DNA of 64,000 nucleotides, from positions 1 through 64,000 of the forward strand of contig JAKSZP010007897.1 of the NCBI GenBank assembly GCA_022478985.1. Direction: 5' to 3'. Source of the stretch: Massospora cicadina (Eukaryota > Entomophthoromycota > Entomophthoromycetes > Entomophthorales > Entomophthoraceae). How positions within the stretch are numbered: the stretch's first letter is position 1; every line of letters starts with the position of its first letter. Of the stretch, positions 45,643 through 55,820 are shown one piece after another. The notes beneath the pieces are model-generated. The model saw nothing but the letters and a program-made list of their open reading frames with translations, ran no database searches and had not been told where the DNA came from. A program made the position numbers and the translations under genes.

Positions 45643-45658
45643 ATAAGATTTGAATCTC

Positions 45659-46387
45659 TTCATGCCCTGGAACAACTATACCAGATGCTATATTTGGTTC
45701 TAATCAGGATCTAGACCATGTTTGAAATATGTCCCCATGAAGTCCTTCTGGAATTTTAATAGTCAGCCTGGTAGGGACAACTAATTGAGTTCCTGGCAGC
45801 ACAGTAATTTGCTGATTTGAGCATAATGGGGTTCCTTCAATTTGCAAATCTGCATTGGAAGAGCTTTATTTTTAAACGTGATTTTTGTGTACTCAATTAA
45901 AACTATCCCATCCTTGTAGGCTAGGTTGAAAAATAGTTTTGGCTGTTTCTTTTTGGCTTTTACACTTAAGTTATAATATAATGGGATGCTTTGCCCCAAG
46001 ATAGTCAGTGTTTCTTCTTTATGATTTGTGACAACACCAAATTTTCTCAGGAAAATTGGTCCCAATAAGGATATCATAGCTTGTATTTGGCAATATTATG
46101 GCCAGTGCCATCACTACAATGGAACCAAAATGTAAGGGTAACATGCTATAGGCCCCAAGCAACTTAGTGTTGTGGGCTTCCGCTGTGCCATATTCTTAAT
46201 AATGTGAACCGTCGGATGGAATCTTCAGTTTCTCGACCAGTTTGGTGCTGATAATGTTGATAGGTGCCCCACTATCAATGATGGCCCAAACTTGAAAATT
46301 ATTCACTGCAATATCCACATATGTACATTCAGAGTAGGTATCAGAATCGTTTATTAAGTGAATATTGGAGTAGTTGTTTAATTCCAA
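45659..46387 (-). pseudogene. Element H aspartic protease and linker
   Basis: Minus strand: 46196-46387 has NFQVWAIIDSGAPINIISTK, the retropepsin core with DSG in place of DTG. 45781-46077 continues with ISLLGPIFLRKFGVVTN (the ILGxxFL motif) and a long linker toward reverse transcriptase. Half-LINE-2 is inserted downstream. Confidence 0.8.
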
Positions 46388-46779
46388 GTGGGGCTTCAGA
46401 CTTGAGCAGATCTCTAGAAAAAATCTCTACTAAAGTCTTCTTGGGTATGGCCACTTGCACGTCATATAGTGTGAGCAGATAGGGTGAGCATTTAGGGTAT
46501 TTATTCAGCCTTGTTCAAAGACTTGTCTGGCATAAGGCTATTCTACTTTGGCCCAAGCTTCTTCAGTGACCTCTAGTTGCTTTAATTCTTTCGCTTTTGT
46601 TGGGTGGTAACCATATAAACATTGTCAGCCACGATGTGATGCAGGCTATCTTCAGCTACTTCATAAGACAAGAAAAGCTTGCCTGGGTCAGGTGGAATGT
46701 GTGTTAGGGCATTGGTGGAGTATAGAATTTTGCCTCTACTCCAACTGCTCTTTTCCAACCTTTTCTTCATTGTTAACCT

Positions 46780-48946
46780 TTAGGGCCACATTCACCTAGG
46801 TTTTTATCTGCCCATCTGTAGCACTGACTAGCAAAGTGTCCCTTTCAGCCACAATTATGACAGGTAATCGGCCCTGATTGCTGATGGGTTTTCTGATTTA
46901 CCAGCCAATTGTTCTTTCCATGATCATTCAAACTTGTATTATTTGGTCCTATAATGAAATTTTGATCTTTGGGCCAATTAGGGGCATAAAAGTTACTTTT
47001 GCACTAACAAAAATAATCTGTGTGTTCTAATGCTCCCATGGTTCAAAAAAGGCTTAAATTATGACACGCTGCAAGTCACGGTATGGTTTGACAGCATGCT
47101 GCATAGCAGTCTTTGCATTAAATTTGTTTATAGAATAGATCCAAGTAGGACCTGAGCCTTATGGTAGAATCTATACGCAAAGTCTCTAATGGACTCATTC
47201 ATCGAAATTTAATAATGAGTAGATCTGTCTTTTGGGCTGATATCTTATCAGGCCCTCTGAATTGTCTTATTGCTGCACAATTTGAATCCAAATAGGACCA
47301 GCTAACACCCAGATAGGGCATAACAAGATCAACACTATGGGAGTCAGGCAATTGATGAGAGCTGTAGACTTTGCATGATCAGATCCTCCTTGTATACCTT
47401 TTTTCTAACAATTTTACGAACAAGTTTTGTTTCCTTCTTTAAAAACTTGGAAAATTCAAGGGCTTAAAGTAATTGCGCCCAGAATTGGCCAAAGGAGTTA
47501 CGCTTCATCTAGAGTTTGAACATCTGTGTAATCTTTCGTTATAAAATAATACAAATTTGCAACAAGTGTCATCTAGAGTTGGAATGGAATCAAAAATTTT
47601 GGGCATAGAATGAATGTCTGAAATATCTGTTTCAGCATCTGTACTGGCCCATAAAGTTTATGCTTTGTGGAATTATTCCAAACTTCTCAATTTGTACTCC
47701 TAAATTTTAACTTATGTAAACTTCCCCAGGTGTTTTCTGCTTGAATAATTTTTAGGTTTTAATGCTCTCCCCTTTTGAGGACTAGTGAACAGTTGCAACT
47801 TTTCTCCTTTAAGTCATTGACTTCCTTTTTAAGGCTCTCACGTTTATTTCTTAAGGAATCTGAGAAGTCAGCATATGCTTTGCGTCTACAGTCAGATCAG
47901 CAACATGGTAATTTGTTGCCAATAGCCGGGTTTAGAGATCTTGATTTTTTTAACAATTTTTGAAATACTTATCTTGCATGGATGAAACTGTTAATTGGAG
48001 TTTCAAGAATTCTTAATGAATTTTAGCAAAATCCTCATAATTTGGACCTAATGGCATGGCATCCAGATCTTCAACGCTTTTTTGTAAAATGCCTAACTCA
48101 GTTTGGGCATATTCATCAAGCTGGACATGCATTGTTTTAAATATCAGATGATTTCTTAAAGCAAAAGTAGCATCTTCACTTAAAGTTCGGTTTTGAGAAG
48201 ATAGAAATTAGGAGTAATTTTTAATTTCTAGCATTTATTAATATTATGGACCCACTCACTGGTCAATCCATGTAAAGAGAATACCTTAGCTGCAATCTTC
48301 AGAAAATTTTCATTAAGCTGTTATTTCAAAGTATTTAATCTTTTATGGGCATCGTTGACCTGTTCCATATTAATAATGATGGCCTTTATGACTTCGTTGA
48401 AGCTGGAATTCATCTTATCCAGTAGGTTGAAATAGGAAGCTCGCTCTCCCTATTTAAATCTGTATATCTTCACAAACTCTATATCCTGCAGAACCAGAAA
48501 CTTTGGGGTGTGCTTGATGGAGGGCTGTACAAAGCTGACCAAGAACTCGTTAGTTGCTTGTGTACAATTGAGGCATCTGGACAGAGTTGCCATTGTGTCT
48601 CTTGGTATCGCATATACATCTTCATTTTTAAGGCCTTATCCTTCAAGTAATAAAACAGACAAAAATGCGGGTCCTCCTGCAATGTACCAATCCTAACCTA
48701 TAAAAGAGGGTTTCCATCATCTCCTTAACACTATTTAAGGTAAACTCAATAAGGCCTGTTGATTCCACATGCCCTCCTCCTGCTTTGATGAGATCTAAGG
48801 AGTACATAGTACTATCCTTAGTGTTTTGGTGAGCAGCGTTGACATAATCAGTGATTTCTCTGTCACTGGTTTATATATCATTTTTTTCATATCTTCTGCA
48901 GCTTCTGCCTGGGATTTTGATGAATTATTCATATAAAAGTGTAATG
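46780..48946 (-). pseudogene. Element H gag with CCHC knuckle
   Basis: Minus-strand gag, heavily stopped. An ATG near 48930 gives NNSSKSQAEAAEDMKKMIY, close behind the primer-binding site. Near 46822-46865 it reads CHNCG, stop, KGHFASQC, a CX2CX4HX4C zinc knuckle with one Trp-like codon turned into TGA. The knuckle binds RNA in Ty3 nucleocapsid. Only short frames (48479-48682, 46582-46770) are open. Confidence 0.65.
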
Positions 48947-48964
48947 TGGTATTTGAGAGCACCA
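48947..48964 (-). promoter_or_regulatory. Primer-binding site of element H
   Basis: TGGTGCTCTCAAATACCA on the minus strand, two bases after the 5' LTR. Shares TGGTGCTC with the F, J and K sites but differs after that, so a different tRNA is likely. Confidence 0.7.
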
Positions 48965-48966
48965 CT

Positions 48967-51652
48967 TGTAAGTTTTTGAGGATTTACTTTTAACAAATAT
49001 AATCCTGCTTCAATAGTTATGAAGAGTTCCAGCCAATATATCCTTGATTATACTATGTGTCTTACAGTTTTTTCTGACCGTTCTGAAGCTTAAAAAGCTA
49101 AGCAATATAATTTACTCTTCTGGTCTTTTTCTGGGTATTTATTACCTCTCTATTCGAGAACTCTTCAGACTCAGGTAATAATGACAAGCTCCCTTGAACG
49201 TTTGTCTACACTTCTTAATATGATATCAAATTAATTTAAAATGATATAAGATGAAAATACGATTACATGGTAAGATGATGATTTATTCTAGGGACAGGCG
49301 CTAGTATTTTATACCTCTAGGGCATCTCCTGGACATACTCATCTATTAGATGAGTTCATTAAAGCTATGCCAATCCACTATGGATAATCGCAATGGTTAA
49401 TAAAAAATCCTCAAGTTTTATTTGGCCCTTGAGTAACTTAATTACAATCAGTTCAACCCAATTAGAGGATCTACTAATCTCATAATCAGGAAGATTTATA
49501 GGCTTAATGTTAGCACTCAGCAGTGTATATTCACCTTTCAACCAGCCAAATTATGTTTTATCATACAGCTGACAAAATACAATAAATGCGGGAAAAGAAT
49601 ATATGGAATTCGGCCCCTGGTATTCCAGTGTACCCCTCTCCCCACATTTTAGACCCAGCTCCCAGAGGATACCACTTTTGTGATCCAGTTCGCTTGTTTG
49701 CCCACCCACCTCCTACCTGCAGTGCTCCATAAGGAGCTGATGGACGGTTTGGCAGCCTAAGGCTTCAACCCTAGCTTACGATTTATGGTCCCAAATGTGG
49801 CCACGCGCCTCACTGGGCCTCGGGAATATGCATGATCAGCCCTGAATTCAGTAATATTGCCTTGTCATTTCCCCTTGCGCCATCATTCCTTCTGCCCCTG
49901 ACTATCCATTCTGGGCCTGCATCGGGGGCTAATGGACAATCTGTCTATCCTGTTTTGAGTTAACCATTAAAAATGAAAGTGCCCGTCCTTAGCTGCTTCC
50001 AATGGCCTTGATTTTTCTTCTGCCAGCTTCCAATCTGCCGCCCACCCCGCACTAGTTCTGGTATGGGGTATGATCCTACCTTCCCCTCCCCCAAAGCCTG
50101 TAGCTGTAGCTGCGCCTGCAGCCATCAATCAGCCTCCTCATCTCCCCAGTGCCACACATGCACCCTTTTAATCAAACACTGGATTGGAACCCAGTTCGCT
50201 CCCATGCTTCCTCTAATGAAAAAACCAAACCTTAACCATATACCAATTCCCCAATTTAATTTAACCAGAATCCATGGGAGTTATTGGGTGAAATTGACGA
50301 ATCAGGTAATCTCATTGAAGAATCATCTCTCAAAATTGAGCGGTTCATTAATACAGAATGGGACAACAAATACCCCCTCGTTTATATGCTCCACATCCAA
50401 ATGCCAAACTATTTTGCAGTGACCACCAGCTTGCAGTCAAAGCAGCTGCCATGCCAGATTTTAAACTCTTCACAAAGCTGTCTCCAAATCAGTGACATGC
50501 TCACAGGAGGTATCCTCCCTCCTGTTATCCCATTAACCCTCACCTCACAAAGTAAGATTACAGTGAATCAATTACACAAAAATATCAATGACACTATCCA
50601 GAGCGTGATAATTGTAGCACAGAATCCTAAAGCTAAGATTACTAAACCAATATTGCCACATTTATTAAACTCCCAGACACCTGCATTAAAACCAAATAAG
50701 CTTTAGCCAAATATATCAGCGCCATTTTTTTAGCTGGCAATTTTTATGAGATACCAATCATTAGTGATATTAAACCACATTTTGCTGATGCCCCGATGCC
50801 CTTGCTCTCCACCTCAACATGTGACCTACTCTGGGATGAGGAAGCTGCTGCTGAAGATGAGCCACCATATCCCCCTTCCATTTTGCCATAATTGGATAAG
50901 AAGTTTTCAACGGCCCTATCTGGTTGGTTGTTTTCAGTTTGGTGTGTATCATTCAATCCGCTCACTTTGGGCATTTTGTATAAATCAAAAAGAGTTATTG
51001 GATGCTGGTCAACCTTGGGACAAATATACCACACCAAGAATTTTTCTAGCCAGTACAAGTTTTGAACTCGAAACCTGCACTAGGGTGAAAGCAATTTTAT
51101 TGCCAGGCTAACCACCCTTTTGTTTGAATCAATTAGTTACATTAGTTTTTAGTTTTTAAGTTTCAGTAATGTCTGTCCCCTGGTCAGCTTACCTCGAATA
51201 AATCCAAATAATTCCAGAATATATGGAATTTGAATAATGATGCACCCCTAATTGTGATGTTGGAGGCCTCTCAATAGTACTAGGTACTCCCTATTTGGGC
51301 CATCCATGTGTAAGTACTATCATGTTAATTATAGTGATCAACATACATAAAATCAATATTCCTTTATTTTATTTGCATATAATTCAAAATGCAATTAAGT
51401 CTGTGCCATAAATTCACTTGATTCACCCAATTGGATCCCATAATCAGGCATAATAATATTATATCATAGCTTTTACTAGCTACAACAATCGGGTTGTTTA
51501 GATGCAATCAAGGCATCTTTGAGGTAAACCTGATTTATCAGATTATGTAGATAAATTGAGAAGGATCAAAGGATCCATCAATGGGAGTAATATATCATCA
51601 TTGATGGTTTTCTTGAAGAGTTTATTTTTGAGTCAACCTTCAAAATCTAACA
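48967..51652 (-). repeat. 5' LTR of element H, interrupted
   Basis: The plus strand begins TGTAAGTTTTTGAGG and ends AAAATCTAACA, followed by GAGCC. The LTR parts 48967-49610 and 51231-51652 together match 24447-25510. Half-LINE-3 sits between them. Confidence 0.87.
49611..51215 (+). mobile_element. Half-LINE-3: 5'-truncated ORF1-only LINE relative
   Basis: 1605-base insertion in the 5' LTR of H with an exact 15-base duplication AGAATATATGGAATT (49596-49610 and 51216-51230). It starts inside ORF1, reading DTTFVIQFACLPTHLLPAVL, which aligns with half-LINE-2. Then comes LLGEIDESGNLIEES (half-LINE-2: LLAETDESGN) within frame 50284-50706, and the LINE tail at 51169-51190 (GTCTGTCCCCTGGTCAGCTT). 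No ORF2. Confidence 0.85.
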
Positions 51653-52984
51653 GAGCCCACCAGACTACCCTTACAGGCTGGCTTTTGCTTGCCAACTCTA
51701 TGCTCCTGTCAAAAGTCTGATTTGTGGCTCATGCAATCGCCTTTAATATCTTTCTTCACCTCTCTATATGCCCTCCTACAAGGGTGGCTTTGGTATGGCC
51801 GCCCTCCCCCTGGTGCAACTGGATGTCATGTTTGGCACTTACCATAGTGGTGGTATGGGTGTGCTCACTTTGAGGCTCATGCTCCCAAAGTACTTTGCAC
51901 CTGTCTTTCTGCAGTCACAGACCCCAAAATCTCTGACCAGCACTGGTCATGTGTGGCCTGGTCCAATTTTGGCTACTCCCTTTGCCTCCAAAACTCTAAC
52001 CACTCCCATTCTCTACTTAATTATCTGGCCTCATATCCCTCTGCTGCAGGCCCACATGGGACGTCGCCCCACTTCAAACAAACTCTCCTCTCTATGTGGA
52101 GCGCTGAGTAAAGAATCAACATCAGTGGACACACCGCCCAGAGGGTCGCCCTAATCCCCGTTTCAAGCAAGAAGTGCGTGGGGAAGTCATTTTAAACAAC
52201 CTGGTACCCCAATGTCCCCCATCATCGCACATGTGGACTATCTTGATAAGCTGGACATCCTGTACTCTCTGGAGACCCAAAAGGACATTTGGAAGTACAC
52301 ACATGATCCTCTTTTACAAACCCAGATTTGCACCCATGTGTGGCAATGCCTGAGAAGGGTATACCAGACTGCAGAGCAGTCCAATGCCTCTTAGTCTACA
52401 TGCATCATGTGTGGTCAGTACAGATCATTAGTAATCACTTGGAAGATTGTCCGCAATCACAGGCACTCTGGCGGGATGTTATGCGCCTCTTTTGCAAGAA
52501 TCGAGTACATACTTTCTGCCTGTCTAAGAACATCTTTTCCCTTTCCATGATCTACCTATCCACCCTTCTCACCGCGCCCAAATTGTTGCAATAGCGTTAG
52601 GGATGATCCACACTATTGTCCTTGATACACTCTCTGGCAAAACCCCCATTCTCTGTGAATCTGCGCGTCACTTCCACTCTCACCTTATGGATTACTTTCA
52701 GGATTGGTTGTTTGCCACCTGCCATCCCACCTCTACCGATTGGTGTCATCCTAGTTCCCCATCTGGTTCCTCTCATTGGGACCATTTCCTTCATTTGTGT
52801 TCAGTTTTAGCACATGCCTCACCTGTAACTCCTCCTCTTCCTTCCACCGGCGGTCCTGCTGGCAACAGGTGGTAGCTTCAGCTCCTATGGGTGCCCTTAT
52901 GGTTTTTGGTGTTATGTTGTTGATGTTTTCTAGAAGTGTCTGTCCCATGGTCAGCCTTCACCCAAATAAATTTTTGTAAATTTA
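51653..52984 (+). pseudogene. LINE-B ORF2 C-terminus and 3' tail
   Basis: Continues LINE-B after H. Matches LINE-A 57160-58480: LLANSMLLSKVWF (LINE-A: same peptide), a GGMG-like segment, LETQKDIWKYTHDPLLQTQI (LINE-A: TETQKTIWKYAHHPLLQPQV) and MIHTIVLDTLSG. The zinc-knuckle area is frame-broken. The tail GTCTGTCCCATGGTCAGCC at 52939-52957 is followed by AAATAAA. Confidence 0.82.
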
Positions 52985-53204
52985 GAAACTAAAACATCAC
53001 CTTACAACCAAAAACAGTTAATAATATCGCTTTTACTAAACTATCTGCCACTCAACCAGAACCAATTATTGAACTTTACAAAAAATTAAAATGACAACAG
53101 CTTACCAAAATATATAAACCTATTGGATCTACTAAGTAATATTAAAGGCTCAGAAAAAATGATGTACGATTGCCATTAGAATCTCATATATATTTTAGAT
53201 CTTA
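52985..53204. other. AT-rich gap between LINE-B and LINE-A
   Basis: About 220 bases with no supported gene. Its right end (53190-53204) is the left target copy of LINE-A. If LINE-A is removed it joins the sequence at 58496. Confidence 0.5.
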
Positions 53205-53299
53205 AAACTTTTCTTTCTCGTTGCAAACACTTTTGCAACCCATTCAATTCAAGACTAAATCTACTTTGATAATCTCATAGAGGGGATTAGTCTGCGCCC

Positions 53300-54559
53300 A
53301 TGTCTGAGAGCAGTTGGGCAAGCAAGGCAAGAGGAGCAGGTGGAAGGCCCGCGGCCTCTAACATTCAAAAACGCCCCGGAGAATCTGGCGGAATAGAAAA
53401 AAATCTAAAAAAACCGGCGGTCACAATTTCCCTGGAGATACTCACGTGGCAAGCACGATGCAACCAGTACATCAACATGCCACACTCCCAGTCACTTTTG
53501 TCGGTGGAATTTGGAGTCTGTGTGTATCTGGACATCCAAAAAACGGCCTTATGGGAAAAATTTTGTGAAGATGTACACAAAATTTTCCTGACCGCGGTGT
53601 ACATTGCACCTCACTCCATGTCACGCAGTTGGCTGGACCTAGGTTTCAAAAGCAAAATAGCAGCAGACGAGGCTGCAGCGGTGCACATAGTGGTCAACCT
53701 CCCTGAAGGGCAATGGGTCGTTGAAACCAAATGCACCAGATGGACAAAATCAAACCAAATTTTCCTCACGTTTGACTTTTTGTCTACTACGGTAAAACGT
53801 GCCATTTTGGAGCAACACCTGAAAGATGGTCTCGCCATATATGGCAAAATACAATCTTTCAAGATGCAACATTTTATGCTGATGCCACATCTGTGCACTG
53901 GCAAAGCAATTGCAGTTCTGACCCCAACTGAGGAGATCGCAAAGGACCTAACCCAGATCCCACACTCCACCTTTATTGATATCATAGGGCATACCACCCA
54001 CCCATTCTGGGTAACTGTGGACAGCGCGCCCCCCATTTGCACCCACTGTGACGCGTTCAGCCATAAGGCGCATGCATGCCCCATCAAGGAGGGCGTCACA
54101 TTCCAAGAGCACCCCTCAGCGGCCATGGCCAGCGGAGAGGCGCACTATGAACCAACTGCAAGCACCAAGGAGGCTTTCCCGTGGGGAGCACAAGGCTGCT
54201 ACCTATTGGTAAAGACCATCTCCCCGCAGGAGCGGAAAAAGGCCAAGCAGGCCTGTAGGGCCACAGCCAAGGAAGTGGCCAAGGCCACCACCACCATCCC
54301 ACACTCACAATGCCAGGAGGACATGGAGACCTTTGCGGCGGAAGCAACTCAGAAATCCATCACCCAATCAGATTGGGAGGCCCATGCCAGGCAGGCCAAT
54401 CAATCTGAGGATCAGATGGGAGATTCAATCTCACCCAATTGCTGCACCCAAGCTCTGGTCGAAACTGACTTGGGACCTATCCCAACTGAAAAAAGTTTTT
54501 TTGCCCCACTTGACGGTGCACCAAACTTATACGCACCGCAAAAAATTCGTCTGATGTAG
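53300..54559 (+). CDS. LINE-A ORF1 protein with CCHC zinc knuckle
   Basis: A full open frame of 419 residues. The N-terminal third is basic (KARGAGGRPAASNIQKRP). Residues about 100-230 form a beta-alpha region (SRSWLDLGFKSKIAADEAAA, IFLTFDFLSTTVKRAIL, DGLAIYGKI). A CX2CX4HX4C knuckle follows at residues 247-260 (ICTHCDAFSHKAHACP), then an Ala/Lys-rich stretch with KKAKQACRATAKEVAKATTT. Such ORF1 proteins coat the LINE RNA and act as chaperones (family knowledge). The ATG at 53300 follows a 95-base leader, and ORF2 begins about 160 bases after the stop. Confidence 0.88.
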   Translation: MSESSWASKARGAGGRPAASNIQKRPGESGGIEKNLKKPAVTISLEILTWQARCNQYINMPHSQSLLSVEFGVCVYLDIQKTALWEKFCEDVHKIFLTAVYIAPHSMSRSWLDLGFKSKIAADEAAAVHIVVNLPEGQWVVETKCTRWTKSNQIFLTFDFLSTTVKRAILEQHLKDGLAIYGKIQSFKMQHFMLMPHLCTGKAIAVLTPTEEIAKDLTQIPHSTFIDIIGHTTHPFWVTVDSAPPICTHCDAFSHKAHACPIKEGVTFQEHPSAAMASGEAHYEPTASTKEAFPWGAQGCYLLVKTISPQERKKAKQACRATAKEVAKATTTIPHSQCQEDMETFAAEATQKSITQSDWEAHARQANQSEDQMGDSISPNCCTQALVETDLGPIPTEKSFFAPLDGAPNLYAPQKIRLM

Positions 54560-54719
54560 AAAACCAAAAAGCGAAGGCCAAAGCCAATGCGACTCTTTCT
54601 GCAAAAATTAACAAAAACCCCAATAGCGTTGCTGCTAACACCTGCGCTGCTGTGAAAGCCCGTGGGGACCTGGAAGAGGCTGGTGGGCCCAGGGGTTTAC
54701 CCCTTGCACCTAAGGTGCA

Positions 54720-55820
54720 ATGGGGGAAACCTTCACTCTAAGGATGCTGAATATCACCGGACTCAAGGCCTCCCCATCCTGGGCTAGGAAACTGAGTTTT
54801 TTACAAAACAATTTACCCGTGGATATCCTGGCCATCCAGGAGTCCCACTGTCCACGAGGTTCCAAGGAAGCTTGGAAAACAATGCTCCTACCATCCCTAT
54901 CCTTTTGGTTGAAGCACTGTGGGGTGCTAATTCAGAAAAACAATTTTTTCAAATTCACATCTTCTAAAACATTCCTAAATGGCTGAGTGCTCGTTGTCAC
55001 CTTCTTGTGGGCTGACGTTGCACACACAATAGTCAACATTTACGCCCCAAATGGTGCACATGAGCGTCAGGAATTTTTCTCGTCAGTCAAATCCCTCCCG
55101 CTACCCCCCAATTCTTTCCTAGTTGGTGACATGAACTGTTGGCTAACCTCACCAACGGACCGGTGGCCGCCATCACCCCACACCCCACAGGGTCACGTAG
55201 AACTACACGTTCTAAAAGCCACCCTTGGGTTAATGGATGCGCTGCCATGACATGCCCCACTGCTCGAAAACATGACATGTCCCCACATCCACACCGGCCA
55301 ATTAAGGTTTATGACCTGCATCAACCTTATTCTAGCGCTGGCGAAATTCCATTTCCACATCTCCCACTTCAAAACAACAAAAATGGAATTCTCTGACCAC
55401 CAACTGGTCTCGATAACATACCACTTACACATCACAGTTGCAAAGGCCCCACATTGGTGCAAAATCCACCCCCAAGCTTGCGTCGCCAGGATTTTCCACG
55501 TGGGTGGAAGAGGCAACTTTGGCAAAATCATTTGTTGCACCATTTTGTGTGGACCCCATTTCCACATGGGCAACTTTCAAAGAAGACACCATCTGCCACT
55601 ATCGCCATCTCTCCTCCAGGCGCTCACGAGCCACATTGGCGGTGATCTCGCGCACGCTGGCAGAATTGTCCCACTTGGAGTCCAACATTCCAGCCACAGG
55701 ATAAAGCCCTGCATGGGGCTGGAAGTGGGCAGAGGCAGCCGCCCACCTCAACGCACTCAAAAGGCAACACAAACATCAGGTTTGTGTTCAATACAGGGCC
55801 ACACGCATCACTAAAGGTGA
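54720..55820 (+). pseudogene. LINE-A ORF2: apurinic-type endonuclease
   Basis: The frame from 54720 has LRMLNITGLKASPSWARKLS and DILAIQESHC (catalytic Glu motif), then one TGA at 54984-54986, then HTIVNIYAPNGAHERQEFFS and SFLVGDMNCW (the GDxN motif). A second stop at 55248 and frameshifts follow, with EFSDHQLVSITYHL (the SDH motif) in frame 55272-55814. This enzyme nicks target DNA to prime reverse transcription. A small number of changes disables it. Confidence 0.85.

Larger units (their letters stand above)
24447..51652 (-). mobile_element. Ty3/gypsy element H, hosting J, K and two half-LINEs
   Basis: Minus-strand LTR element. 3' LTR 24447-25510, 5' LTR 48967-51652 (interrupted), flanked by GAGCC on both sides (24442-24446 and 51653-51657) inside LINE-B. 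Reading on the minus strand: primer-binding site, gag with CCHC knuckle, protease, linker, reverse transcriptase, RNase H, integrase, an antisense frame, polypurine tract. After removing J and both half-LINEs about 10.7 kb remain. All genes are broken. Confidence 0.88.
11508..52984 (+). mobile_element. LINE-B, one LINE copy split in three by nested insertions
   Basis: Pieces 11508-13478, 22540-24446 and 51653-52984 match consecutive parts of LINE-A (53205-58480). The first break is at 13478/22540 inside the endonuclease region, with direct repeats ATACC (13474-13478, 22540-22544). The second is at 24446/51653 in the C-terminal region, with repeats GAGCC (24442-24446, 51653-51657). Removing the insertions restores a LINE in the same order as LINE-A. 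The 3' end carries the LINE tail at 52936-52960. The 5' edge is approximate. Much older than LINE-A: many stops and lost CpGs. Confidence 0.85.

Noticed and set aside
51040..51120. tRNA-like sequence on the minus strand (AGGTTTCGAGTTC, resembling a B box) inside half-LINE-3
   Set aside because: The B box needs a one-base gap, the A box is poor, and the stretch lies inside a half-LINE with its own duplication on the other strand. Not enough for a SINE or tRNA call.
53611..54126. 171-residue minus-strand frame
   Set aside because: Shadow of the open LINE-A ORF1 on the plus strand.
55193..55573. 126-residue minus-strand frame, plus 55624-55860 and 56142-56399
   Set aside because: All antisense to recognised LINE-A ORF2 domains.
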